A DNA stretch of 64,000 nt, taken from the NCBI RefSeq assembly GCF_025024155.1, contig NW_026251834.1:1-64000 (forward strand), written 5' to 3'. Below the pieces are notes generated by a model. That model ran no database searches. It saw nothing but the letters and a program-made list of their open reading frames with translations, and was not told the DNA's origin. The number at the start of each line of letters is the position of its first letter. Position 1 is the stretch's first letter. The position numbers and the translations under genes were made by a program. The stretch comes from Gamsiella multidivaricata (Eukaryota; Mortierellomycota; Mortierellomycetes; Mortierellales; Mortierellaceae). Positions 23,486 through 35,493 of this stretch are shown piece by piece.

Positions 23486-24277
23486 TCGCTCATTTTGATC
23501 ATAGCATGCTTTTTACTATTTGCATGGCGACTGTTCGAGCTCGCTATGGATTTAATTAGACTTCCAAACAATGGCATTCGTCCTCGACCATTCCATAGTC
23601 CGTTGGAAATTAGAGTCAGGGCGCCTATGCATCTGGCCAGCAATACTCTTGAATTCTGACACCCATCGAACTGTAACTATCCCAAGCATAACCGGGAGAG
23701 CGACCAAGGCTTGGACAGCTTGAAGTAATTTATCAAAGCACAGATACAGGTCATGTCATGGTGTTGGTCAAAAGAATACAGTGTTGAACATCGTCCATGA
23801 AACCGTCGGCATCTGCAAACAGCGTCATAGCTGCGTTCGTGTGTTAACGGCCAGCGTTAGCCCTGGCACATTGCAGAGTATCCATAGCTTTATCCTCAGT
23901 CGAGAACAGCGGCAGAAGCTCGGAACAAGGGAAAGTTCGGAGCTTTGGAGAATAGTTGGGTAATTCACGCGCCTTCTTTGGAAATAAGAACGTTCGGGAA
24001 GCAGCATAAAGGGCGGTTGAAGTCCATCAAATTCAAGGCTGGCCTGGAAAAACAATAGGCATTGAACAGTCGCCATGGGGAATCCGCAGCTGTTAAATTT
24101 GGTGGCGCCCCTGGAAAAAAATGGTTTGGGGGCAAACTGTTTTTAATAAATACAAATCGAAAGTGCTTTGAGAACGAGTGTTGTTGATCATCAAATGAAT
24201 ATGAAGTATGAGCGGGGATAATAATGAAGCCCATGAAGACCTCTTTCGATCCCTGGGAATGAAACCATAGCCGTAGA
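23486..24277. other. Spacer between transposase remnant and F-box gene
   Basis: Minus-strand frames here (23332-23643, 23825-24076) contain no motif; the first may hold a decayed 5' exon of the transposase. No repeat or promoter is obvious. Confidence 0.35.
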
Positions 24278-25828
24278 TCAATAAATATGACAAATGCCCA
24301 GGATGCTTAGCACCCGTAGACGTTTCAATCTCTGCATCTGTAGCATGGTACCTCCGTCCACCTTAATCGGGAACGAAAGCACGCTGAAGTTTAGGCGCGT
24401 CGGCCTCAACTGCAACTCCTCCAACACGCTCAGCTGCGTTAGCTTCTCAAGGATTCTCTCCTGCAAGAACATGCGTCTGTCAGCGACAACAACGTTAGAC
24501 GGATCCTCGAGCTCCACTTCCTGGTAGAATGACGCAGCTTGGATCTCATTGCAGCTAATACTGATCCTCAGCCTTGTTATCGTTGCGCGACATCCCCACT
24601 GGATACGAAGGAACCGGTCCACATTCACGGATGCGTTCTCAAGCTCAAACACGCGTAAATTTGGACAGATCTCAAGGACGGCCAAGGTCAGGTCCAGTTC
24701 AACTTCGAGGAAGCGGGTGTGGTACGAGAATACCTCGAGTCGAGCGCGTAGTCCGAAGCTTCTCAGGTAGAATACGGCAGCGAAGTCTCTCTGAGCTCGC
24801 TTCAAAGAAACCTCTAGGAGTTGATCGCTTGCTGTGAGGACCTGCTCCAGTACTATACTATCTTGATCTTTCCCTGGGGCTGGGAGTCCGTCGAATTCCA
24901 GAAGCTGAAGGGTTGAGCTGCAGTCCGAGTCCCTGATGGCAGTGGCGATGGTCAAGAGCAGGCTCTGGGCGGTATAAGGCGGGAGTGTAAGTCGTCTAAG
25001 TCTGGGGCACCGCTTGATCATGTAGACCACCAACCACTTGTCGACATAGGAACCCTCGAACTTTAAATGGATGATCTGAGTGGGTTGATGAATGATATCC
25101 ACATGCTGCCGACAAGTCCTACGTGATAGCCAGACCAAGGTATCGATATCGGAGCAATGATCCAATAGAACCTGCGCAGCATCCCTCTGTACCGCCCTGG
25201 AGACGCAAACCTCCTTCAGTTGACCAAGGCCGCCCAGCGCCTCGGCGATCTTTTCGATACCTTCTTGAACACTCGACAGGTCGATGCGCACACAGGTCAA
25301 TGATGGGTTCCTTGTTATCAAGTCCACCCATATCTCGACAGTGCGCGGTGCGGTCACGGCACCAAAGTATTCGCACCATGTCTCTAGTTCGAATTGGAAC
25401 TGAGGACATGCACTATAGCCATCTGAGCAGAAGTCTTGCGGATTCTCGATCACCAGAGCGTGAGTTAGATTGCTGCATCCGTCGCCTAGGTACTGGAAGG
25501 AGTGCACGTTGGCTGCAGCTATGGCTTTTGTCAGGTATGAGTACTTATATACTCGACTCCCACCATAACCGACTTCAGATTGGTCACAATAAGGAATATC
25601 TTCAAGCTCGAAATGTCTGGCTCCATGGGTTCGAGAGGCGAGGCCGTAACCGAGGTCTTTGGAGAAGTAATCAAAGTCAAAAATGTGAATACTCCGGTAA
25701 AGCGGCTCGATGAACCATTCGAACCAGAGGCGATTGACACGGAGACAGACAGTAAGATCATGAGGAGCGAGGAACTCGGCGATGTGGGACACCAGTTCTG
25801 ACACATCAAAAATACGATGATGTACCAT
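24278..25828 (-). CDS. F-box / leucine-rich repeat protein (516 aa)
   Basis: An intact, intronless 516-residue frame. The N-terminus is an F-box (ELVSHIAEFLAPHDLTVCLR then VNRLWFEWF), the Skp1-binding module of SCF ubiquitin ligases. The rest is a series of irregular leucine-rich repeats with recurring patterns such as CPRLRRLTLP and CPNLRVFELENAS, which would bind the substrate. The layout is the same as in the gene at 27229-28761, though divergent in sequence, so they are paralogues of an expanded family. Such genes multiply in early-diverging fungi. The substrate is unknown. Confidence 0.85.
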   Translation of the reverse strand: MVHHRIFDVSELVSHIAEFLAPHDLTVCLRVNRLWFEWFIEPLYRSIHIFDFDYFSKDLGYGLASRTHGARHFELEDIPYCDQSEVGYGGSRVYKYSYLTKAIAAANVHSFQYLGDGCSNLTHALVIENPQDFCSDGYSACPQFQFELETWCEYFGAVTAPRTVEIWVDLITRNPSLTCVRIDLSSVQEGIEKIAEALGGLGQLKEVCVSRAVQRDAAQVLLDHCSDIDTLVWLSRRTCRQHVDIIHQPTQIIHLKFEGSYVDKWLVVYMIKRCPRLRRLTLPPYTAQSLLLTIATAIRDSDCSSTLQLLEFDGLPAPGKDQDSIVLEQVLTASDQLLEVSLKRAQRDFAAVFYLRSFGLRARLEVFSYHTRFLEVELDLTLAVLEICPNLRVFELENASVNVDRFLRIQWGCRATITRLRISISCNEIQAASFYQEVELEDPSNVVVADRRMFLQERILEKLTQLSVLEELQLRPTRLNFSVLSFPIKVDGGTMLQMQRLKRLRVLSILGICHIY

Positions 25829-26159
25829 CTTGGCGAGAACGTGTGGGCGGACAATTGAAAGTCAGGAAAGAAGAGAAAGGACATGGCGCTGTCCAGGAGG
25901 GTGTTCTATCTATGGGGAACCGTCATCATTAATCATGATAATATTCACAATTAAACCTCCACCCCCTTGCTTGCTTTTTTATTCATATCGATCAGATTGG
26001 CAATGGTCGCATTGACGATGGGGACAAAAAAAATTAGTATGTACATGATAATCGCGCCATTGGGATTACAGCATAACTGTTCGTAACACTGTCGTTGACA
26101 GCCATTGTAGCTGCATTGGACATTGATATTATTTTATTTCACAGATAAAGTCAGTACAC

Positions 26160-26980
26160 GAACTATGGTGGAGAATGCGCGGCATGGCTGTATAATCTCT
26201 TCAACTGTTCCCATGTCTCTTCCGTAGGGTAAATTCGAAAGCTCTTCAGCCTCCTTTGCTCAGGAGCCAGATCCGTCGTTAGGAAGTAGATCTATCCAGC
26301 AGCAACAACTTGAGCTGCGATAGGTTCGTTAGAGAATAAAACACGTCGCCATGTTTGGTCGCTCAAAATACCGAGTTCGTTCGTCTTATAGGACTGTGCT
26401 TGCATCTCCGTACAGCTAATGGTGGTTCTCAGTTCCATGAGCGAGTCGCAACATACCCACTCCTGGTTCAGGAAAGCGTCGGTATTGATAAGAGTCTTAC
26501 TCGTCTTAAACGCGCGTAAGCTCGGACAGATTCGAGTACGGCGACAAGGAGGGCATGGGTCGTGTCCTATATTGTCCAAATATTTTACTGGCGAAAAAAA
26601 TCTCACTGCGCGGATATCTGTGAAGAAATCGAAGGAACCCGTTGGCTGGCTGTCGATAACGTCCTGAGCGGCTGAACCGCGGAATAGGACTGAATATCGC
26701 CAGCAATATTGATTTGTTTAAGTCTTGCACGGCAAGAGGATCCCTGTAACCTTGATAGGATTATCAGTGGCCTAGTAGAGGTCCAAGTAGAAGTCGAGTA
26801 GACGCGGGTTCCTCTTGATCAGTGTCTCCCAACTGTGCATTGTCCGAGTGAGAGCCGTCCTGCGCTAGTGGTTTCTCCAGTAATAGATCAACAGATCCCG
26901 TCGCCAAAGAATGGATCCGCTTGATGTTCATCCTTCTTGTGGAGAAGTTCGAGGGAGCGCGCATGACTTTTGGAAGTTTG
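26160..26980 (-). pseudogene. F-box/LRR pseudogene fragment
   Basis: Minus-strand pieces align by eye with the C-terminal half of the neighbouring F-box genes. One carries CPSLRAFKTSKTLINTDAFL and LRTTISCTEMQAQSYK, matching CPNLRVFEMQKASIDVGQFL and LRITLSCTETQARLYK of the 510-residue paralogue. A stop follows at about 26292, after which the homologous tail continues to about 26165. A separate piece at 26764-26964 resembles an internal region. The N-terminal F-box is absent. Confidence 0.65.
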
Positions 26981-27228
26981 GACAGTTGAACTAATTTAAT
27001 GTACGGTAGAAGTTGCTATTACGGCGCATAGGCCTAACTATCTTCTTCACTACTCAGATTGTGGCTCATGAGCACGAACACAAGCGAGAGAACGAGAGAG
27101 AGGGAGCTGCATTTGTATAGTACCTATCCAGGCATCTGCTGATGGCATCCTTCGTAACTTAACGATTCCGCCATGCACGCGACGGCGTGGAGTATGTGGT
27201 CCAGCCTTACCGATTTGTGCCATGATGC

Positions 27229-28761
27229 TTATACATATCGACAGCGAGCTGCAATGCTGTAGCGAATGCCCCATATTCGCAGCATCTTCAATTTCTCAAG
27301 TCTCGTCAACTGCAGCCATGTACTTCCTGCAAGGTGTATTCGAAAGGATCTCAGGATCCACTGCTCCGGAGAAGACCCCACCCAAGTAAGCCTGTCGAGC
27401 ACTAACGCCTCGAGCTGTTGAAGGTTTGCTAGGGAATCGAAAACGGCACTTTGCTTTGCAGTCCTGAGCTCCAAATCAGACTTGTACAGCCGTGCTTGCG
27501 TCTCCGTACAGCTGAGGGTGATCCTCAGTTTCTTGAGCGAGCCGCGACACGCCCACGTCAAGCCTAGGAACTGGCCGACGTCGATAGAGGCTTTCTGCAT
27601 CTCAAAGACGCGCAGATTCGGACAAAGCTCTAGTGCGCTAAAGACGAGGGTAGGTGAGCAGCGCTTGTAAAGGTCAATTGAGGTGAATGAAAGTTCCGTG
27701 AGTCGATCTCTGAGCCCTATGTAGCACAGGAACTTGCTCGCGAAAAAGTCTCCCCGGCTGTCGGCGAAGGAGATTGAAGATAACTGTTCGCTGGCAGCCA
27801 GTAATCTCTCGAACGGTTCCAGTACAAAGGTAGATGTCCCCATATCCCCGCTGAAATCGATTCGCTTGAGCGTTGTGCGACAAGGGGAGGCCTCGATTGC
27901 TGCTGCTACTTCAGAAAACAGCGGGATGGAGAGATATGGCAATGAGAGTCGTTCCAGTGCAGGGCACCGCTTGATCATATAGGCTATTACGGTATGGTGG
28001 GGGTAAGATGGCATGGGAAATCGAAGGTGTTTGATCCCTGTTGGCTGTCCGTCCTCTGCTGTCGTTCGTGCGATTATGCGCGTGTGCGGCTCAATGCAAA
28101 TGGTAAATGTATGGATAGAGGGGCACTGGTCAAGGAAGAGCTGGATAGCATTTTTTGCTTGGGGCCAGCGTAGAAAGGTCTCTCGTAGATGATCGAGGTT
28201 GCCCAAGGCCTCGGCAATCCTGTGAAGACCATCCTTGATCTGGTATAGATCCATACTGACATAGACCAGACGAGGGTTTCTCTGGATGAGAGCCTCCCAG
28301 ATGTCGACGGTCCAAAGAAGGGTCGTCTTGCGGAAGTAGTCTTCCCAGTAACGGATCTCTCTATCAAAGAATGGACATGCCCGACATTCAGTCCTCTTTG
28401 AGAGGAACTCCTCGACGGTCGCATGCGTCAGGTTGGTGCAGGTATCGCCCAGGTACTGGAGGGAATGGACATTGGCGGTGGAGATAGTCCTGATGTGGTG
28501 TGCGTACTTGTAGACCTGGCTTCCGCCGAGTTTCTTTGGGAACCAAAACTGAAGCCATTTTTCGAAACGGGATTTTCGGTTGGTTTGGTTCTCGTGGCTG
28601 TGGAAGTCAAAGTCGAAGACACAGATGTGTCGATAGAGCTGAGGAATGAAGGTACTGAACCAGGTTCGGTCGACACGGACACAGGCTGCGAGGTCAGGAG
28701 GCGTGAGGTCGATTGCGATGAGCTCGGCCAGTTCAGGAATGAGCACAATGCGTTCGCTCAT
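27229..28761 (-). CDS. F-box / leucine-rich repeat protein (510 aa)
   Basis: An intact, intronless 510-residue frame starting at the ATG in 28759-28761. The F-box is ELAELIAIDLTPPDLAACVR followed by VDRTWFSTF. Leucine-rich units follow to the end (for example CPALERLSLPYLSIPLF and CPNLRVFEMQKASID). It would be a substrate receptor of an SCF ubiquitin ligase. Its first 226 codons and about 380 bases of upstream DNA are duplicated almost identically at 39530-40532, showing recent copying. Which copy is original is discussed in the findings. The 5' flank is GA-rich. Confidence 0.87.
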   Translation of the reverse strand: MSERIVLIPELAELIAIDLTPPDLAACVRVDRTWFSTFIPQLYRHICVFDFDFHSHENQTNRKSRFEKWLQFWFPKKLGGSQVYKYAHHIRTISTANVHSLQYLGDTCTNLTHATVEEFLSKRTECRACPFFDREIRYWEDYFRKTTLLWTVDIWEALIQRNPRLVYVSMDLYQIKDGLHRIAEALGNLDHLRETFLRWPQAKNAIQLFLDQCPSIHTFTICIEPHTRIIARTTAEDGQPTGIKHLRFPMPSYPHHTVIAYMIKRCPALERLSLPYLSIPLFSEVAAAIEASPCRTTLKRIDFSGDMGTSTFVLEPFERLLAASEQLSSISFADSRGDFFASKFLCYIGLRDRLTELSFTSIDLYKRCSPTLVFSALELCPNLRVFEMQKASIDVGQFLGLTWACRGSLKKLRITLSCTETQARLYKSDLELRTAKQSAVFDSLANLQQLEALVLDRLTWVGSSPEQWILRSFRIHLAGSTWLQLTRLEKLKMLRIWGIRYSIAARCRYV

Positions 28762-29142
28762 TATTCAATCAGGGATGGCAGGTGAATGGGAAAAGAGGAC
28801 AGGAGAGAGAGTGCGGGGTAGAGTAAGAAGCGAAGGAGGGTGTGCGGGGCAGACTACAGGGACAGAAGAGGCAGTGAGACAGACTTGGTTTACAGCACAG
28901 CCGCAGGATCGATCAACACGCTACATATACACTGTAGATCCTTTTATGGCCCACAGAGCAGAGGGTCAGTTAACGGCGAGAGGGGGAAAAGAGAAGAGAG
29001 AAGGATCGACGCGAGAAAGAGGGGTCGACGCAAGAGAAGGAGGGGGGAATAGAAAGAGCCGCGAGGAGAGGAGAGGAAAGGAGGAGAGAGAGAGAGGAGG
29101 AGGGGGGAGGATGTCTCACCCTCGCACGTGGCGCTTGGTCTC
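28084..29142. repeat. Segmental duplication, copy 1 (about 1.06 kb)
   Basis: This segment covers the first 226 codons of the F-box gene and its upstream region. It matches 39530-40532 with only a handful of single-base changes plus one extra GA-rich block of about 56 bases at roughly 29050-29110. Homology ends after GCGCTTGGTCTC, where the two loci diverge completely. Confidence 0.95.
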
Positions 29143-29382
29143 TGTTGCGCTTGGAGATAGTTCTTTTACAGTTGGAACAACGAACAAAAGACCGCTGGCT
29201 CTGATCCTCTTTTTATCCCTTCGTTTGTTTTCCTCACTCTGGAGTGAGGAATTATTTAAAAAAACTACATAAATGAGAAATTCTCTAAAATGGGCTAGCT
29301 TACCCCCCCTAATTGCTTATCTGAATCTGATTCAGATGTAAATTTCACGTACGGGGGCCAGCTCCCATGAAACTGTTTCATT

Positions 29383-31557
29383 ATGATTCCTGCCTTCGTA
29401 ATACAAGCTGTAAACCTCATGCAACAGCTTGCTCCACTCTTTGACCAACCCGTGCCTATGCCTGGTCAACCTGGGGCTCTGCCTAACCTAGCTACCCAGG
29501 GGTTTAACGCTTCTGTACCTGGATCCAGTCAGACTTCATCTCATGCTCCAGTTATGCCCATCGCTGTTCAAGTTGCACCTGTAATCATTCATGGCACCTC
29601 ACCCCTTGGGCCAGTGATGCCTTTGACCATCCAGACCGCTCCTACCACCATCCAAACTGTGCCTGCCACCACCAAAAACACACCTCCTCTTGCTGAAGGA
29701 GCCAGTGAAGCCGACTCAGATATAGAGGAGGGGCATTTGGCGACAATTGTTCGCTCCCGTCCACTCCTCAATGCTGGGGATCAGTTTAATGATCTGGAGA
29801 ACGAACCTGGTAAGCAATGTGCCCAATGCTTTTTTTTTTATTTTTTTTTATTACCCACGTAACCATTCAAAAGTCGCTAGCATGGATACTGCCGACAGTG
29901 TCAGCAGCAACACCAATTGTAATAATTAACGCAGGCGCCAATCTTCCCCCCCGTCCTCTTATGCTTTTACTCATCCACATCATCATCCTCACCATGGCTA
30001 TATCAACCTCCCTGCGCCTATGCGTCTGGACGGATCCCTTGAGCCTATCCACATATTTTCACTTTTTTTACGGATGATATCTTGGCTGAACTAGCATGGA
30101 ACACAAACGCATATGCTACAAAGAAGGAAGCCTGAATGAAAGTCGGAGCTCATGCATGGACGTGCACTTCCTCAAAGGAACTTAATCTTTTCTTGGGTAT
30201 CCTCATCTACATGGGCATTTTTCATCAGCCTCGTGTTGCGGATTATTGGTCTCTGTCATCACAATATCCATCACATCCATTCAAACGCTTCATGTCACTC
30301 ATTCGATTTCAACAACTCAAGCGATTCTTTCATGTTTCCAACCCGTATGCTCATCCTGAACCTTGGTATTTCAAGCTGGAGCCACTTTCTACCAAGCTTC
30401 AGGAATTGTTCCACAAATTCTACACCCCTTCGACAAATGTCTCTGTTGATGAGATGATGGTTCGGTTCTCAGGTCGAAGTGTGCATACTATTCGGATAAA
30501 GAACAAGCCAACGCCTCAAGAATACAAGATCTTTTCACTTTGCGACTCTGGATACACCTACTCATTTCTGTACACCTCGAGGGTTCATTCTTTCAACGAT
30601 ATCAAGGAAGTCCCTGGCTTGAGCAAAACCTTGTCTGTGGTCTGCCAACTTGTCAAAACACTTCCTTATCGAAATTTGTCCTACAACGTCTTCATGGACA
30701 ACTATTTCTCCAACATTCCTCTTTTCATTGCTCTTCGGGACCTCAATATTGGAGCATGCGGCACAGTATGGGGTTCGTCGTCGCGATTCCCAAAAGAACT
30801 CAGGATTAACAAGGCGATAAGCTTGACTGGAATACTTTGTTTGGTGTTGTGATTGATGATAAGGTCATTGCCATACTTTGGATGGATAATGGGCCGGTTA
30901 CAATGCTGTCTACACTCCATGAGATCGTGGGTGATACCTCATTCGTCATGCGCAATAGACGCCGCCCTCGAGGAACGAGTACAAATGGTAGAACTGCCCG
31001 TGCAGTTTTTCAAGGACATCCCCGAGCTGACCTCAAGATCCCCAAGGTTATCGATGATTATAACCATTGCATGAGTGGCGTGGATGTCAGTGATCAATAT
31101 CATATGTACTACCACACACAACTGTCAGTTGTCCGAAATTGAATGCCTCTTTTCTTCTGACATTTACAAACGGAACAATGGGTCTCTTTCTCATCGCGAT
31201 TTTCGAGCTCAGCTGGCATGGTCTCTGATGATGAATGGCATTCGAGAGGAGCAAGCTTTACCAAGGAGCTGCCATGGCCAACCACTTGTGTCGCACAAGG
31301 TCAATAACCCCTACATTTCTAAATTGAAACCCACGCTCTCTGAAGAACGTTTCGTTATTGGGAACCACTTTCCTGAATATTCAGATAGCCGTTCCGAGTG
31401 TGTACTCTGCCGCTACAAGTCAAGCATACATGGGCCTGGCCTCACAAGCTTTCATCACAAGATTACACATTGGAGCTGCACCCATTGTGCCCTTCCTTTG
31501 TGTATCGTCAAAGAGCGAAATTGTTTTCAAGAGTATCACAGATCTCAGGATATTTAA
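29383..31557 (+). mobile_element. piggyBac-like transposase remnant
   Basis: A plus-strand frame from 29383 gives a Pro/Thr-rich N-terminus, then a GTAAGC donor near 29810. The core begins before 30136 in the same frame as MKVGAHAW, with an in-frame TGA just before it. The core shows the piggyBac order: KELNLFLGILIYMGI, FKRFMSLIRFQQLKRFFH, VDEMMVRFSGRSVHTIRIKN, VFMDNYFSNIPLF and, after a frameshift near 30814, MSGVDVSDQYH. Past 31138 the expected Trp positions read TGA, and a further shift leads into SHRDFRAQLAWSLMMNG and a Cys-rich end (CVLCRYK, WSCTHC) like the piggyBac cysteine-rich domain. It encoded a cut-and-paste transposase targeting TTAA, now inactive. Terminal repeats were not identified. 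Confidence 0.85.
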
Positions 31558-31955
31558 TTATCAATGGTTTTCCCTCTCTTACGATAACATAATGATGGCA
31601 CCAACGCCTGTTTCTCTTTGTGCTCCGGTGAGATGATGAGACCAGCGTGTCAGGTGTTGTTCATGCCGGTTCGGGAACCGGATGTTGATCGCAATGAAAG
31701 AAGACGGAGACCTTTTTACTTTGATATAATTTTTCGTTACACGCGTTTTGCACGCAAATTATTTTATCCGAGGCGTTCGTCACGTTATTAGGATTTTTAA
31801 AATTGAAATTTTATTTTCTGGTGAAAGGGGCAATAGTTGTCTCTTATGCAGTAAGATATTGGTTATGAACGTGTACTTCGAGATCGTTTGCGCCGCGTGA
31901 ATGGCCAGACAGGGGTGTCTGTTGCTGTGTCATCGTATGCTCGCTTATTCGACTT

Positions 31956-34900
31956 CTATTGCGCGGCATGATGCTCAGCCCAATAATCGCTGATACATCG
32001 TCGTTCAATAAAATGACCTTCAGGTTCCCATGTATTTTCATCAGAGGAATAGCCCTTCCATTTGACCAGATATTCATTTGTGTTGGGTGTAATTGTACTA
32101 GCCCTGTGGTCAACGATTTTTTCCACTTCATAGGTATCAGTATCTTCAAAGTCGTCCAGCACAAGCTTGAGCTGAGATGGGGCATAGTGACGTCCTAACA
32201 AAGCTCCTATGCCATCTTTAAGAATATATGAGCCATGTGAAGTGCGTCATGCCACTGTATATGGTCCTTCATACCGTGGAGTGAGCTTGCCTCCTTTAAT
32301 CGGATCAAGAGCCATTACTTTTGCTCCATCTGGGAATTCTGGGAATTCGATCATTTTTTGCTGTTTCGCCTTAAATTTCTTTCTAATGGCGGGAAACATG
32401 ATCTCGGTCATGTATTTTAGACGTTCAAGCAGTTCTTCTTCGTTCATGATTCTGCCTTCTTTGATGGTGTAGTTATTGAAGTTATTTGCTTTGCGGGCGA
32501 AGAATAACGAGAATGGTGATGAATTGTGCAGACTAACCGTTCGCGTATTTGCAGACAATTGTACAAAGGGAATATGTCGATCCCAATGACGATGATCTCC
32601 TTTAACTCCTTTGCGAATCATATTGCAACTCCATTTCCCCTTGGATGGTATGGTGTTACCAGACGATGATCTATATACACCTGTGTGGTCATGATGCGGG
32701 TGAGTTCGTTGACAAACTTTTTTCCGTTATTCGATTGTAACACGCGAGGGAAGCCAATATCAGTAAAGCGTTTGAACAAGGTCTTTGCGACAGTGTACGA
32801 GGATTTATCAGGCAAGGCATCCAACAGAACAAACCGAGTGTACGCATCGACTATAATCAACAAATAGACATTCTTGTCTTCGGACTCTTCAAAAGGGCCT
32901 ACAATTCCAATCGCAATGAGTTCACCAGGTAAGTGTGCATGGATTGCCTTCATAGGATGATACCCTTTACGAGCAATATTCATCCTCTGGCATTCTCGGC
33001 AGCGCTTTACGAAATTTAAACAATCATTGGCCAGATGGGGCCAAGTTTCCCCTTGCTGATGGATTGAATTCACCATAGCATTTGTACCAAGGCGACCCAT
33101 GGCATGCGCTTTATACATGGTTTCGTCCCTTTCTTTTTCGGGTACTACCGCTCTTTCTGCTTCCTCATTTTAAAGGATGTGTACGTACGCAAGAGCTCTT
33201 TTCTGCACTTCTGCATGGAGCGATTACTGTTTCCTCACCGGGAATAGACGCGAAAAAACGTCAGGAAGAATATTAAGGATTCCCGGTCGATAGTGGACAG
33301 TAAATAAATAACTCAAAATGATATCTTGCCATGCTTTCATCATGGAATTAAGATTCTGTTGAGAATGCAGGAACATTAAGGCATGGTGGTCCGTGTACAA
33401 ATCGAAATGTCTTCCCCACAAATAGTAATGGAATTTGTTCAGAGCAAACACAATTGCATGTAATTTCTTCTTTGTGGCACTGTATTTACGTTCGCTTTCT
33501 TGCAAAGAACGAGCCATGAGGGAGACATAATTGATGTCTTTTGGATGCTCTTTTCCGTGTGGCAATTGGTACAGTACAGCGCCTATACCAACGTCCGAAT
33601 CATCTGTTGCAATATAGAATGGTTTGCTAAAGTCAGGGAATGACAAAATTGGTGCATTCGTCAACATATTTTTTAGAGTATTGAATGATTGCATTTGTGC
33701 CTGATTCAGAGCGAATGGTTCGGTTCGACTACGAAGCGCGTCTAGCGGTGCTGCAATGTCACTGAACAAAGGGATATATTCTCGGAAGAAATTGAACGTG
33801 CCAAGATATGACTGGATCTGTTTCGCTGTTCTTGGCGGCTCCCATTCATTAATGTTTGCGAATTTGGTTGGATCAACACTTTTGCCGCGCAGTCCAATGA
33901 TGAAGCCCAACAGCTAGATTTGTGTGCTGAAGAAATTGCATTTCTCGCGGTTGATTATCAATTTGGCTGCATTGAGCCGTTCAATTACACCTTATATATG
34001 CTCAGCATATTCTTCTCAATTCTTTGAGAATATCGCAATGTCATCAATGAAATTACAGACGAATGGAAGATCGCTGAGGATCCTTGACATTCCCCTCTGA
34101 AAAAGACTGGACAATGGCTTCAGTCCAAAAGGTGCATTTTTTGAACATGTACTGCTTGCCATTGTGCATAAATGCAGTCAATGCTTGATCCTCTTTATGA
34201 ATTGGAAGACGATGGTATGCCTGAGAGAGATCAATTGTAGTAAAGATTGTGTGTCCACCAAGACGAGTAAAAATATCGTTGTTTAACGGTAAGGGATAAT
34301 TGTTATCCGGCAGATGCTTATTCAACGGTCTGGGGTCAAGGCAGACTCGTCACAGCGTCTTCTTACCATGCTTATCCTTTTTAGCAGCAAGCGTTAGCGT
34401 ATTATTGTGCACATTGCTAACTGGCGCAAGCGTGATAACATCATCGCGTAGCCATTTTTGAATAGTGTCTTCGAAGATGCTCATTTGCTTTTCAGCAAAC
34501 GGTCTGGGCCTTCTGAATAGTACAGTGCCCTCAGGAACAGGCAAATGTGCCTTCATTTCTGGTACAGGACAGAAGCTCGTTTTTGGTATTTCAGCATTTT
34601 ACTTCAGATACTCAGCAATTCGTTCGAGAAACTTATGTTTTGCAGCTTGGAATGCCTTTGACTTTTCGTCTGAAGGCTGTTCACCAGGAATTAATGAAGG
34701 TTTGGTATCTTCTTCAGATTCAGAGAGTTGCATCGCATCATCGCCAGGATTGACGAAAGCTGAAATGCTAAAACCGAATTGATGAAAGAGATCCATTCCT
34801 ATGATGAACGGATATGATTGATTGGTGACCTCCATAGGTGCTGACACAATTCGAGTGCCGTACTGCAATTCAATGTTTTCAGTCTGACCAATTCGAGGGA

Positions 34901-35493
34901 TAGTTTGGCTTTCATCGGCAAGCGCGATGATACCCTCAGCAGGATTAACTTTTATTCCGTATTTGAGAGCAATGTCATGCCGAATACAAGTGTCTGTTGC
35001 ACTTATATCAAGCAAGGCTTCATGTTTTTCGTCCTCAAAAGTGATTCTTCTGTCCGATTAGTCTTTGTTAACGCTCAATTTGGTGAATTTGAAAGTACCA
35101 TCATCGATTTTATTCAACGACGAGATTCGAATTTGATGGTTTAGACATTCATAGTCCTCGTTGCTGCTTTTACCAGTCTGTCGTTTGTCGTTCTTGTTTG
35201 TACATCTCTTCGAGATCAATTATTTCAGGGATATCTTTGACATATGAATTGCAAGTGCCATAAGACGATATTGCAGAGTGTGATAGTACGTCAGGATTGA
35301 CTACAGGCTGCGCTAAAGCAGGATGCATTGCGATGCGCGGTTGTTTGTCAAAGATAACTTCGTGCCGCGCCGAAGCGTTAGTCTGATCGCATAGTATATG
35401 GTTGTTCGCTAAAGCGGGTAATCTTATTTTCTGCAATGGGCTCCTCATTTGAAGCCTCAAACTTTGTTCGTTTATTGCATATTTATTAACCAA
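31956..35493 (-). mobile_element. Ty3/Gypsy chromovirus retrotransposon, decayed
   Basis: On the minus strand the pol order is preserved. An aspartic protease-like region (LDISATDTCIRHDIALKYG, about 35015) comes first. Reverse transcriptase follows, with TTIDLSQAYHRLPI and the catalytic box FIDDIAIFSK. RNase H (FYIATDDSDVGIGAVLYQ; LYTDHHAL) spans about 33910-33224. The integrase zinc region and core (CRECQR, 33118-32618), a GPY-type region (PRYEGPYTV) and a chromodomain ([32 protein letters not shown]) complete the order to 31956. Several in-frame stops and at least one frameshift in an A run near 34130 inactivate it. In the integrase the expected catalytic Asp positions read Gly (AIGIVGPF) and Asn (SNNGKKFV). 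The 5' end stops near 35493, against the dispersed repeat. gag and the LTRs were not found. Confidence 0.93.

Noticed and set aside
23825..24293. Minus-strand frames following the 516-residue F-box gene
   Set aside because: They do not match the leucine-rich repeats and have no splice connection to the gene.
31640..31855. LTR of the Gypsy element
   Set aside because: The AT-rich block past the chromodomain is in the right place, but I found no matching copy at the other end and no clear TG...CA boundary, so it was not called.
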